From NCBI GenBank assembly GCA_001579985.1, contig LRSR01008832.1, positions 1-64,000 of the forward strand: a stretch of 64,000 nt of DNA. The letters run 5' to 3'. The stretch's first letter is position 1, and each line of letters opens with the position of its first letter. Under the pieces are notes generated by a model. The model saw nothing but the letters and a program-made list of their open reading frames with translations, was not told the origin of the DNA and ran no database searches. The position numbers and the translations under genes were made by a program. This document shows, piece by piece, positions 1 to 11,634 of this stretch. The stretch comes from Hypsibius dujardini. Taxonomy: Eukaryota; Tardigrada; Eutardigrada; Parachela; Hypsibiidae.

Positions 1-564
1 ACAAAACGCAATAATATATTATAATAAATTATAAGCGAAACACATTTTATAACGTCTAATTATAGATGAAACGAATTATAATTTTATTTATGATTTCGTA
101 ATATTCAAAAAAATTAATACTCTGTTTCTGAATAATGAATTGTCAGTAGGCCCTTGAAGCAATTTTGTAATGCTATAATTCCTTCTCGAAATCCGGTGAG
201 TCCAGTCAGTCAATGCTTTTTTAAGCATTAAGACAAATTTTAATATTAAATGCGTCTTACTAATTAGAATTTTGCAGTGCTAAAAAGTATGGAGTTTGTC
301 GCAATTAAAATTTTGTACAGGGAGATTTTATGCATTAAATGTCTTTTGTTGGTTTGGTATAACAAACAATTGTGCTGCGTCGTCAGTATTTTCTACTAGG
401 CATCTATTAACTGTTGCTAATTTACTGCACTTCCTCAAACTCCCTGTAATTTAGCGAATTTTATTTTTATGGATTGCCACGAATGGACAAGCTTAAAATA
501 TAAATGTGGTACTTAAAACAGATTTTTAGATAATTATACGATAATAAATCTGATTAATTTTTAG
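1..564. other. AT-rich non-coding stretch upstream of the first visible mARC exon
   Basis: No coding exon can be supported here. The first visible mARC exon begins right after a TTTTTAG acceptor, so this stretch is most likely an intron. The exons for the N-terminal part of the protein (targeting segment and first MOSC strands) would lie to the left of the window. Confidence 0.5.
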
Positions 565-3500
565 AACATGGATGGTCACGACCAGTAAATACGTCTTTGT
601 CACGCAACGGAAACGCCCGAAAATGAGCTTAGTTATACCCTCCATCAACGGCTCCAAGCTACAAATCAACGCACCAGGAATGCGCACTCTGCAGGTGGCG
701 CTGTGTCCCTGTCCGACGGACGGTAATCCCATCGAAACTGAGTAAGGCCAGTTGTCTTATTTACGGCACGGTCTAAACAGCGCTGTCAAATTGTAAAGTG
801 AAGTTTTGATTTTTGTGAATTTAAACGAATTTCAAAATTAGTTTTACCAAAAGCATTACTCTATATTATAATAATACAAATTAAAACCAATATTTTATAT
901 TAAAATATTTCAATATTCAAGATTAAATATGCCCTTTTCATATTCATTTGTGGTTTCCGAGTTAAACGATAATTAAAAACCGTTAATTGATTTGAAGTAT
1001 CTTCTGATTGCGTAAATTAAAACATTACGTAAATGTTCTCACTCAAATAATTGCAGCTAGTTATTCAGAAATGTATCAATGACACAGAATAAAAAATTCA
1101 CTTTACTAAAACGCATAACCGTGTACATCATTATTATTTAATACAAATTTGTAAGAAAGTGCTATGAGGGTCAATTGAAAATTAACTTCTGTTTGTTTTT
1201 TACGGAGGGTACATTTCTTTTTTCGTATAAAATTAATCTACATTCCACAACAATGTTTCAAAAAAGTAAAACTGCTATTTATAAGTATGTCCAAATTGTA
1301 CAAGTACGAAGTACAAGTGCACGCCAATAATTCTGCGATTTTTACAGTTTATTTTGTATTTATGTTTTATAATTCGTATTATTATAAATATAAAATGAGG
1401 TTTTTGGGTAAAAATTATTTCAGAATTCATTGAGTTTTACCAACTTCACTTCACCAACTTCACAGCGATTTTTTATAGCGTGCCCTTATTTACTGTCGTC
1501 GAATTACGTGACGCCAATTGTTTTACAAATATTTGTGCGCATTGTAGAGTCTGGGGAGCGAAAATTGCGGCATTGGACCTCGGGGACGAAGCGGGAGCCT
1601 GGTTTGCCGAATACCTCAATCTACCGGGAGCGCGATTCATTTTCCATCCGCAAGAGTTTGGAGGGCGGGACTTAACGGAGGGCAATCCAGCGGACCTAGA
1701 TCTCTGGAAGAAGGGAGACAAGGTGCGGTGTACAGTCAGTCACAGGAATGAATTTTTATTGATGCTAAGCTTACACCTGATTAGACAGACAGACAGACAC
1801 AGAAACAGACATGAAAAGAGATCACGATAGACTCGAGTATTTACAAAACAATAACTACCAGGCAGATATTTTACTGGATTGGTAATTATCGGTTGATAGT
1901 CTGTTCCACAGACTTACACACAGACAAAAAAGATAGTGACAGACAAGACAAGCAAACAAGGCAGACAAATAGGTACCCAGACAACCTGGCAATCAAACAA
2001 CAAAGGTACAGGCACAACCAGACAAAAAGTGTAGGATGTCAGAATCTGTCCAGGTATTATCGTATGTGTGAGTACTGTAATACAAGTAAAACAAAGACAA
2101 ACAGATGACTTCTAATGCAGACAAAACATTACTACAGTAAGCGACAGAATTTAATTTAATGGAGGGTCCCAGAAATGGACAAAGGGGCTGGGCAGGGGTA
2201 ATAGTTGAACAATCAACCAGCGGAGCTCCACATCTGCCCCGCCCCTTTTGCCCATTTCCGGGAGCTTCCGTTAGATTAAGTTCTGTCGCTTTCTGTACAC
2301 TTTCTGCAAAACAAACTGATTTACCAAAATTAATTCAGACACGTAATGGTTATATAGACACTGTAAATATACAAGCTAACTTGGAACGATTTTGAGAGGG
2401 TAAACTCAGAATGTCTCCCCTTTATTTTTTGTTAATAGAACCATAATTATAATGTTTTTCTACATTAATTTTATTGGTCAGGATCTGAAAACTTTTTGTT
2501 ACAAATTCTGCCAAAAACAGCTTTCATATCCTGACCGACGACATTTATTTTGAAAATCATCATAATTATGGCTCTTTTAAAAACCCATAGCGGAGACGGT
2601 TTGGATTCCCCCTAAAAAATCTTCCCAAGTAAGACTTATTGAGATTAGTTTCGCAAAATTATTCCAACTACTCCTACAAATCGCACGAGGTCACAGAAAA
2701 TTCACCCAGTTAAAATACAATTGGAAATATTGTATGAAAAATCATCTCGTTACCGTAGTACTCTTTCCGACTAGTGCGCCTTTGCCGATGGAGCCCCGTA
2801 TCTTTTGCTGAGCGAAGAGAGCGTCGCCGAGTTTAGCACTCACCTGGAGGAGCCGGTTAGCTGGAACAACTTCCGGCCTAACATTCTCGTCGCTGGCTGC
2901 ACTCCTTATGCCGAAGTATTATTCTCTTCCATCCGGCTATTTCAAGATGAATTCATATTTGTGGCTTTACTGAAAACAGTCGAAAAAGTTTTAGCAACTG
3001 TTTTTTCCGCGTAGGACGCTTGGAGGACATTCAGTATAGGAGAGGCTCAGTTCCGGAATGCCAAACTTTGTACCAGGTAGCGTCAATAAAACACTTCTCC
3101 AGCAGCGTCGTTTAAATAAACTGCTTGGATGGAAATACAATATTAAATAAATTTAGATCTACCGGCAAAGTATATTTCAATGAAAAATGTATTTTATTAA
3201 ACGAGAAGATACATTTGTAGCATTTAAATGAAGATTTTAAATAAAATATTGTACTATTTAAAGTAAATTTAGTGATTTAAATACAATATGCTGTGAAATA
3301 TTGATTTCTATCTTTGTGACTCTTTCTGCAAATAAAATAAAAATACACAATATTTAAAAGCATATCCCGCGGTTTGACTTTTTATTTAAAATGTCTTTCA
3401 AACATATTCCAACAACACCATCCGTCAAGTATAATGTTTAAGTGCAGTTTTAATTGTACTTTCCATTGCAATAACAGGTGCACAATGACGACAGTTGATC

Positions 3501-3751
3501 CGCAGAAGGGCGATTTCTCTCGGAAGGACGTCCTGCAGACACTAAAGAAGTGCGCATACCCCGTAACAATTCATGAAATTAATTTAATTAACTTGGCCTA
3601 AAAGTTTTGCATTAATTTTTGCAGGTATCGAATGAATCAGTCTCCGGAATGGCAGACCGTCTACGAAAATAATCCGCTCATTTCAATCAATTTGGGCCTA
3701 AACAAGGCCGGGATTGTCGCAGTGGGGGACGCAGTTCGACAGACTTCTTGA
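565..3751 (+). CDS. MTARC: Mitochondrial amidoxime-reducing component (mARC, MOSC domain), 5' partial
   Basis: Six exons read as one frame: 565-741, 1548-1722, 2775-2915, 3015-3076, 3478-3549 and 3625-3751 (TGA), about 250 residues. All introns are GT-AG and phases match at each join. The protein follows animal mARC throughout: a VTTSKYVFVTQRKRPK segment (family: FVTARQEPR), LDLGDEAGAWFAEYL (family: RDCGDEAAQW), APYLLLSEES, FRPNILVAGC, then CTRCTMTTVDP (family: CSRCILTTVDP). The last contains the cysteine region that binds the molybdenum cofactor. It continues with LKKYRM and ends in AVGDAVRQTS. The family uses the Mo cofactor with cytochrome b5 and its reductase to reduce N-hydroxylated substrates at the outer mitochondrial membrane; that role is inferred from the family. 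Two internal donors are GTGCGN. The N-terminal exons lie outside the window. Nothing looks broken. Confidence 0.88.
2150..2310. repeat. Foldback MITE (GGGCAAAAGGGGC family), copy 1
   Basis: Two imperfect inverted arms of about 60 bp, beginning with AAGCGACAGAA and TGGAGGGTCCC on the left and their complement on the right. The arms carry the block GGGCAAAAGGGGCGGGGCAG. It sits in mARC intron 2. A close relative lies at 5846-6030. No protein is encoded. Confidence 0.6.
2412..2615. repeat. Palindromic MITE (TTGGTCAGGAT family), copy 1
   Basis: Arms starting TTTTTGTTAATAG and ending at TTGGTCAGGAT are mirrored by ATCCTGACCGACG...AATTATGGCTC. It also lies in mARC intron 2. The same palindrome with the same flank (a run leading to GGATTCCCCC or GGGTTCCCCC) recurs at 43960-44125. 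Confidence 0.55.
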
Positions 3752-3925
3752 GGGTTACAGTTTTATATATTAAATGTCGTACACTTGTTCAGTTTTTAAC
3801 GTCTTTTCAACCTCGTATTGCGAATGCAGGTTTGTGCAATTATTCCGCGTACACTGTTAAAAGAGTGGTTCATTATTCTGGTCCCCGCGAGCTGTGGGAA
3901 GTGTTCGTTGATAAACTCTTTTGGG

Positions 3926-3931
3926 AATAAA
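3926..3931 (+). terminator. Candidate poly(A) signal AATAAA of the mARC gene
   Basis: AATAAA lies about 175 nt after the mARC stop codon, the first canonical hexamer downstream of it. Confidence 0.35.
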
Positions 3932-5845
3932 ATAATGAACTTAGATCTACTAAACACTTCCCAACTTCTTTTCAAGTCAACTACAAAAATAGTAAATATC
4001 AAATATAATAAAAGTGTTAGTCGATTCGGCGACAATTCATTTCTGGGGAAGAATAATAGGTTTTAGGGGAATTTTTGACAAGAATTTCTAGCGTAATATT
4101 TTATTTCTTTCGCACTAATTTGCATGTGTGAAAATATAAATAACTAAAAAACTGTAAACAAAAATGTAAAAATTTGTTCATGCTGTTCACTTCAGTTTTG
4201 GATTTGATTTTTTCTCCAATCTAAACAAACACGTCATTGAGTTGTTGAGTCCATTGTGTATTAATCTGAAAACGTGTCAGCACGAAATGCTGGCAGTGTT
4301 GGGCGCTATGTCGCCTTCTGATTACATGTTCCCAGGGTGAAAAATGTAGGAACGGCTCGTGGTGCGGCGTTGACGAGCGTTTATAAATAACAACAACACA
4401 TGGAAATATTCATGTGCGATAACTTCTGAAGATACGATATTTTTCCCATATGTTTAATGTTCACTAGGGTTAAGTTCATGCAGTCATAGCACTGCAACGT
4501 TAGACCTAACAAACAGTATATAAACGTGAACAGTTTTCACAAACATTTAGAGAAATACAATATAGCAATATATATAATATACTATATATTTACATATTAC
4601 ATTACAGATCACCAACAGTGGTCTCCTTCTCTAAGAATGTTCCGCCCATCATGGACGACACTAGAAGAACATGAGGTACCCTCATGAGCCGCTCATAAAT
4701 TTGGTAGTATCCAATAGCAGGGAGCACGAAGGTAGCTTACCAAAACCCATTACGCCCATCATACTGCACAGGAGAACCAACAGGGATGCCATCAAGAAAT
4801 TCATCCTTGTGTCCACTCTCCCGTTATTTGAGTTCAGCAAAACGCTGGAAAGAGTTGTCGGGTTTGGGGAATTACTGCCTCTCTTTCAGAAAATGTTAAG
4901 TAGAAATGGAAGTGCTATTGACTGATGGTAAATTCCGACATTCTGCCTAAATTATTGCGCTTCCAATTAGACATGAAAATGTAAACCTTGTGATAGGTAG
5001 GGCGTGTAATAACCGCTAATTGTTCCTTCATACCGGATTATGCGTTTATATGGTGTAGTTGCGATGCCTTGCTATGTCTTGTCATCGGCGTAAAATGCGC
5101 GCCACCCAGCGGAGACTATTCGTCTCGAGATAGCGCGCATGTTATAAATATCATTACATCTGCAGATGGAATTTTCCCGTTATCAGTCACTATGGAAGGG
5201 TGAGTCTCAAAATCAAAACAAAGGGTACTAGAGTTTATTTTATTTTTGATTCTATAATGTTTAGTCACGGCCATTAGCTCATTTGTACCATGGACTGCAC
5301 TGCCTTTTAGTTTCGCAGGAAAGACCGGAATAAATGAGCAAGCCGCAGCGCCGCGAACTATCATTATCATCATTCCCTGTTAGGAAAACTTAGATTTTAT
5401 AAATACAGTTCGGATGTATTATATTGATGCTATAAACGTTGATGTATAATGGTTGTACTGTACTCATCTCAGCAGTATTTATTATCATGGCAACGTGGCC
5501 ATATTATGACATTTTAATATAATTGTCGAAGTTAGTATGTTTTAATACTACAGTATTACATGAATTTGAACGAAAAAGACTGGAGAATGTATATTAAAAG
5601 GGGCGAAGTATTAATGTATTATTTAACATTTTAACTTTATGTGCCTCCCAGCATTTTAGTTAGTGTTTTAATTTAGGAATCAGAATAAAAAACCCTAAAA
5701 ACATGGAAGTTCTAATATTCTAATGATATGTATTTAAAACACACTAGCTAACACCAGGATATGCAACTGAACCATACCATACCAAACAACTGAATGACTT
5801 GTTACATTTATTCTTGAGATTTCATTTAACATGTGATGCAGGAGA
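3932..5845. other. Intergenic stretch without a supported gene
   Basis: AT-rich. A GC-richer patch around 4615-4925 follows an ATTACAG acceptor-like site and has short open frames on both strands, but none matches a family I recognise and none joins to a neighbour. Nothing else was identified. Confidence 0.4.
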
Positions 5846-6030
5846 TACAATCAACGAGCAGATTGAGTACACTGGAGGGTCCAGGGTATGGGCAAAAGGG
5901 GCGTAGCCGGGGGTGGTCAGGTGGTTGATTGTTCGATTGTTTGAAAATCAGCCCCTGCCCCGCCCCTTTTGCCCATACCCCGGACCCTCCAGTTTACTCA
6001 ATCTTCTCGTTGACTGTACACTTTGCTAAC
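5846..6030. repeat. Foldback MITE (GGGCAAAAGGGGC family), copy 2
   Basis: Nearly perfect inverted arms of about 70 bp. The left arm reads ATCAACGAGCAGATTGAGTA then CTGGAGGGTCC and GTATGGGCAAAAGGGGC; the right arm is its complement, ending ACTCAATCTTCTCGTTGA. The loop is short. The right arm lies just 3' of the Ly6-like gene on the minus strand. Confidence 0.7.
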
Positions 6031-6059
6031 AGCATAATCAAACTTTCGACATGGCCTAC

Positions 6060-6725
6060 TCACTTTTGAGTGTGAAGAATTAGGTAATCGAATGCGCATC
6101 CTGGCGAAAAACTCCTGGCATCGGATGCGCCGTTGCACAAGTCGTTCCGGCAGGTGCAAGAGTCCGTATAGGAGGTCGCTTCTCCTATCGCCATTTTGAG
6201 GGTGATACAACCATCGGGTAGAGCCATTTGGGTTGCATTTGGGGGCTACTTCCAGCAAGTTCTGGAATATGTTGCTACACCAAAGGGAGAGTGCAAGTGC
6301 CAGTGTAATATAAAAACTAAATATATATATGGCATTTTTATGCGTAGGTAAGCGTAAAATCAATATAATATATTTACTTTTAAAAACACACATACATATA
6401 CAATATATAAACATCCATATAAAAAAAATAAAATATGCATAATGTAATACAAAATAAAATATAAATACATCTACAGTAGTTACGTAATTTATAAAATACA
6501 AAATATAACATTTGAATATAACATTTGCTTACACATAAACCTTAACAGATATTATACATACAATTACATAATGTTACGAGGCCTTATAAAAGGATTACAT
6601 TTGACAGATGTTCCGTTGAAAATTTGCGTTCGAGTTGCAATACACGGGCCGGTGCAATTGGATGGGACAGTGCCGCCGGAAACGACGTCGAGGCAGCTTG
6701 TATCGTTCCCAACTCCCCTTCCACC
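6060..6725 (-). CDS. Ly6/quiver-like small cysteine-rich secreted protein, incomplete model
   Basis: Two minus-strand exons are supported: 6606-6725 (acceptor CACTAG) and 6060-6245 (TGA at 6060-6062), joined in phase 0. The first carries NDTSCLDVV and SNCTGPCIATRT. The second carries LPDGCITLKM and DSCTCRNDLCNGA. The ending CxC...DLCN is the hallmark of Ly6/uPAR three-finger and quiver-like proteins, and matches CYCSGDLCN in the gene at 62452. Such proteins are secreted or GPI-anchored. Weak points are the donor GTCAAA, a purine-rich acceptor GGAAGTAG, a missing mid-domain cysteine present in the paralog, no signal-peptide exon found, and a C-terminus (LILHTQK) that is not a typical GPI signal. 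It may be a decayed copy or may lack one exon in this model. Confidence 0.45.
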
Positions 6726-7271
6726 CTAGTGAATTTTTAATATCAGAAAAAATTTAGCTTTAGCTTTAAAATTGACACGGCAGAGAAAACTGTAATAAAA
6801 GGAGACGCAGAAAAACACAAGAACAGACACAGACACAGACACAGACACAGACACAGACACAGACACAGACACAGACACAAAAATGGCTGTGTAGTTCGTT
6901 GTTGCACATCTGTACTTAGTATATGCATTGTCTACCCCGGCCCCCTTCGCCTGATGGTTTAAATTATAAAATGATGATCAAGAAACAACGAATGATGACT
7001 TTGGCGGGATGGGCTGATACCAAATCCACCAATCACAAGCTCTACTGGGCGTTGCTTAGATGGTATGGTAATTGCAGAAGGGCGTGGTCGATAGATCGCC
7101 GTGTATTCGAATCATATATATATATATATATGCCTGTTTCTGCATCTCTCATTCTTTCACTACTTTTTACATTGAAAAACTTTCCAGGCCTTCTTTGACT
7201 TTTGCTGATTTTGAAAGTTTTTAAATACATTTTCACATAATAATCCGTGGATATTGTTGCCTGCTTCGGAT
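6726..7271. repeat. Spacer before NPC1 with a CAGACA microsatellite
   Basis: Contains an (ACAGAC)n tract at about 6825-6880 and an (AT)n tract near 7110-7130. It separates the divergent Ly6-like (-) and NPC1 (+) genes, so promoters for both may lie here. I saw no clear TATA box. Confidence 0.5.
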
Positions 7272-10200
7272 ATGGCGAAATCGGCTCGAGCCATGCTGCT
7301 CGCAGTATGCCTGTCGTTATCCCGGGTACGGTACTCGAATTAAATTTCGCGTGACATTGACGCCTGATTAAATTACAAATTTGTTAGTTTCAGAGAGATT
7401 TTTATTTTTATTTTTTTAGGGCCAAGAGGTGACGTCGAGTTGGGCCCACGGTGAGACGGGTTGCGTTTGGTACGGGGAGTGTGGCCCGTCAGGTCAAAAT
7501 AACGGATATTTCAATTGCCTCAATGAGGGGCAAGCCAAGCCTCCGGATCTTCATCGGGATGAATTGCTTCGCAAACTTTGTCCATCCCTCCTAGGCCCAA
7601 GTAAGAAGTTGATTGGAACGTTTATGAATTTGTCAGTACACATTTTTCCTGAATATTTTTTTAACGCAATCAGTTATTATTATTATTTCAGTATTTTTGT
7701 ACACGTTTGTGAATATATGTTTGTATGAATTATTTGAGTACATTTTGTATGTAAATATTTTACATCTCCGGTATTACTGTTGATATGAACAAGAACTGCA
7801 CTAGCACTAAAATAAATATCAGGCTGCTGCAGACGGATTTAAATCTCCCATAAATGGTCTCGTGTTTTTGTATCCGGCAGCCGGAGAAATACCTTCCGGA
7901 CTGTGTTGCGACCACGCCCAGCTGATGACGTTTCGCAATTCCATCGACATTGCCGCGAAGATGCTTTCAGGCTGTCCGTCGTCCTGGCTCAACTTCCTCA
8001 CGTTGCACTGCACAATCACCTGCTCTCCTCATCAGATCACGTTCATGAAGGGTCTCGCTGGATCGGAGACTGATCAAGGTACATTCATTTCGGAATCAAT
8101 CTGGAAATAATTGTTTTCATTTAGATCTATGTTGGTGATGAATAAGCTAAAATATATTTCGCCGGTGAAGTTAGGAAACGTTTTAGCAAAGTTTGAAGAG
8201 CTCTGGACGATTCTATTTTTCTTGATTTAAACTATAAAAATAGTGATTTTAAAAAATACGTTAAATATAAATTTAGTTTAATACTGTCTCGCCTCAAATT
8301 TCATTTGGAGTCGATTGGCATCAACCAAATATTTTTCAGAGGTCAGTGGGCTGAACTATAAACCATGTTTGGAAAGCTTCGGTGAATTTTTTTTATCTAA
8401 AAAATACCCTGAGCTCCACCTCCTGACAGCCATAAAATATTTGTGGCTGATGTCCATCAACTCGCAATGGAATATGAATTTGAAATTTAAATTTAAATTG
8501 TATGTGAACGTATCAAAAAATTATACTTCATATATTTTTAATAATCGCCATTTTTGCAATAAACATAAAAAAATGGAATCTCCCATTGTTTTTTTAAACT
8601 TCAAAATATCCCAAAAAAAACTTTGCCTGAATTTACCGGCAAATGTAATCTTAGATTAATAAAAAAAACAGGTCCAAATAAAAATTATTTTCACATGATT
8701 CTAAATTCGACACTTGAACAATGCTCCAAATTACGCACAAGTGTACATGTAAATAGAGACATTTAAGCTGGAATTTTTTACTCTGGTTGTTATTGATTAA
8801 ACAATGAGACTAAAACACAAGGTACTTACTGCCTTGTAATATTTAATGCAATAATTTTTAGCTTTAATAATACGAGATTACCTGTTCGCACCTTTTTATG
8901 TATACAGAAATATTTATGAATGTATTATTCCCCCCTCTTATCCTGTGTTTAGTCCATTCTTTTGAGCTTCGGCGGTTGATACGTTTAATTGGGATGGCAA
9001 AACTAACCTAAACTGAAAATAGAATAAAACAAACTAAACATTTTAACAACTTCATCCCTTTATCACTTAATTAGTTGATCAACCGAAAACTGAACCAAAC
9101 GTTTTGGTTATTATTTAATTGTTATTAAAACCCATCAGTGGGAAAAACTTGCAAAAACAACTTACACAAAAAATTGGTCAACTCATTTTACTCATATGTT
9201 TAGTTAAAAAAATTAATTTTTTTGGCGACTTTGAAAAATTCGTGTTTCTTGGAGTGAGCACTGACCACTGTCGAGTTAAAAACATAATTAGCGATGAAAA
9301 CTATTTCTTGCACTGGTTCGCACGATATTTGGTTCAAACATCATTCACAATAAATGATTTTTTATAGTAGTCAGGTTTATTCATTTTTTGACACAAAATC
9401 GGATGCCTTCTTTGACCACTGGCCACGTGCCAATCAACATTCCGACCCAGATATTTTTTTTAAAAAGTATCAATAGATAGTCAACTAGCTGAATGGGAAA
9501 AACCACAAATTGTTAGCCTGCTCACCATTTTTTCACCTGAAAAAACTGAAAACTGGTAAACTTTGCGTGAAAATTCGGAGGTCGTCATTTGACGAAATTG
9601 AGCGTTAACGGGTTAATAGTTGATATTTAATAATGGTAGTCAGTTTCTGTGATCTCTGCGGTTGAAGTCAATTCAAATGAAAGGCAAAATTTCAGGTCTT
9701 GATTCAAATTGAGTCTGTATCATTAACCCATTTTTGAAAAGATCCCCAGAACAGAACAGAGAATAGAGCAACAATACCCAAAATCAAAAAGGTACCTTTA
9801 CGTAAATTTTGATGGAAGAAAGGTCTCCAAGAGCGGCTAATAAGAATGAGAAATATGATGCCCTTTTGCATGGACTACTCACTGACTACGATACTACGAA
9901 GGGAGAGTGGTGACTGGAGAAAAAAGGAGTCTGTCTGTCGAACATGAGTGTGTAAATAGGTTTGTACAAAAATGGTTCTGTATCTCACAAGGTTGACTTA
10001 TTACAGGCAAAGTACCCATCGTCAGTGTGGAAGTTTACCTCGATGCCGACTACATCGGTCGCGTCTATAACTCTACCAAGTCGGTGCTGTTTCGGGCTAC
10101 CAATATGCCGGCGATGGAACTTATGTGCGGTCAGAGTGTGGCTGATTGTAGCCCGCAAGCTTTTGTGAACCACATGGGTTCTCCGTCAAACAAGCAAACA

Positions 10201-11591
10201 CCATTCCCGATAAACTTCAAAATCGCCAGCGGTCCGCAGATGGACGGAGACACGAACCGGACTTTTCACCCCGTAGCAATCCCGACATACAACTGTCATG
10301 ATACCCCACCCAACGAGGCACCTTGTTCTTGCTCTGACTGCGAGACCGCATGCCCGTTGCTCATGGACCCTCCGCCGGCAGCCTCTCCGTGCTTGTTCCT
10401 AAGTATAAAATTTAATCACAGGAAACCATAGCGGAGAGGCAGACAGACAGACAGACAGACGGACAGACAGACAGACGGACAGACAGACAGACAAATTCAA
10501 TTAATAGAGGCATGTACATATATTCCAGCTAAATAGTGAAGTGTCTTCCTTTCATTGTGTTTATACTTTTACACAGAAATGGACTGTGCATGGACCATCA
10601 GCATCATCCTGTATGCTGTCCTGGGAGTCGCGTTTGTCCTCTACGTCGCGCAGTACTGGCTTCACCAAAACAGCGGCAGTGTCAGCCCTGTGGCTCTCGT
10701 GAGCTCAAGTCTGTCACTGGGCGTCGAGTCCGAGCTTCGTCAAGGTATGAAGATCATCTGTAGACTAATCATTATTCCTCCACAATATTCACCGTATAGT
10801 TTTCGAAAGAACATAGTTAAACAGTTACAAATCAACTCACAGACATGGTGCAGACACAGATGCAGGGACAATGGTAGACCCGGACAAACTATTGCCCATT
10901 TCTTAAAGTCGTTACGTCATAATAACATCAATTATAAAACGCTAACTTAATTTAAACAATTAATTTAAGCAACGCATATGATATGGGAAGGAAAGTTTTG
11001 GTTGTGTTGGCTCACTTTCTGAAAACCTTCGCGCCTTTCGCAGGTACTTCTCTGAGCAAGTTCGACCGAGCGGGTGCACATTTGGAGGACATCATCCAGC
11101 GTTTCTTCTTTAGATGGGGCCTGTTCTGTGCTCGGCGTCCGGCGGTTGTTCTTCTCACTGCCGCCATGTTCCTGGGCTTCTTATGTACGGGACTGGCATT
11201 CTTCACCATTACTACCGACCCAGTCTTACTATGGTCGGCTCCGTCCAGCCGTGCCCGTTTAGAGAAGAATTTTTTCGACGAGCATTTCGGTCGATTCTAC
11301 AGGACCGAACAGATTATCATCCGGCCAACCAAAATGGATCCCGTTTTCAATCCCCTGAGTAACTCCCTCCTAACGAATAACTCCTACAGTGCCGTATTCC
11401 GAAAAGAATTTCTGATGGAGGTATAGGCTCCCGTTCATTCGGTCTGACTGCATGCATTCCGTTTGTCTGTGTCTCTGTCTGTGTCTCTGTCTGTCTGCCT
11501 CTTTGTCTCTGTTTCTCTCTGTCTCTCTCTGTCTCTCTCTCTCTGTCTGTCTCGCTCTCTGTCTGTCTGTGTCTGTGTCTCAGTCTCTGTC

Positions 11592-11634
<43 letters not shown>

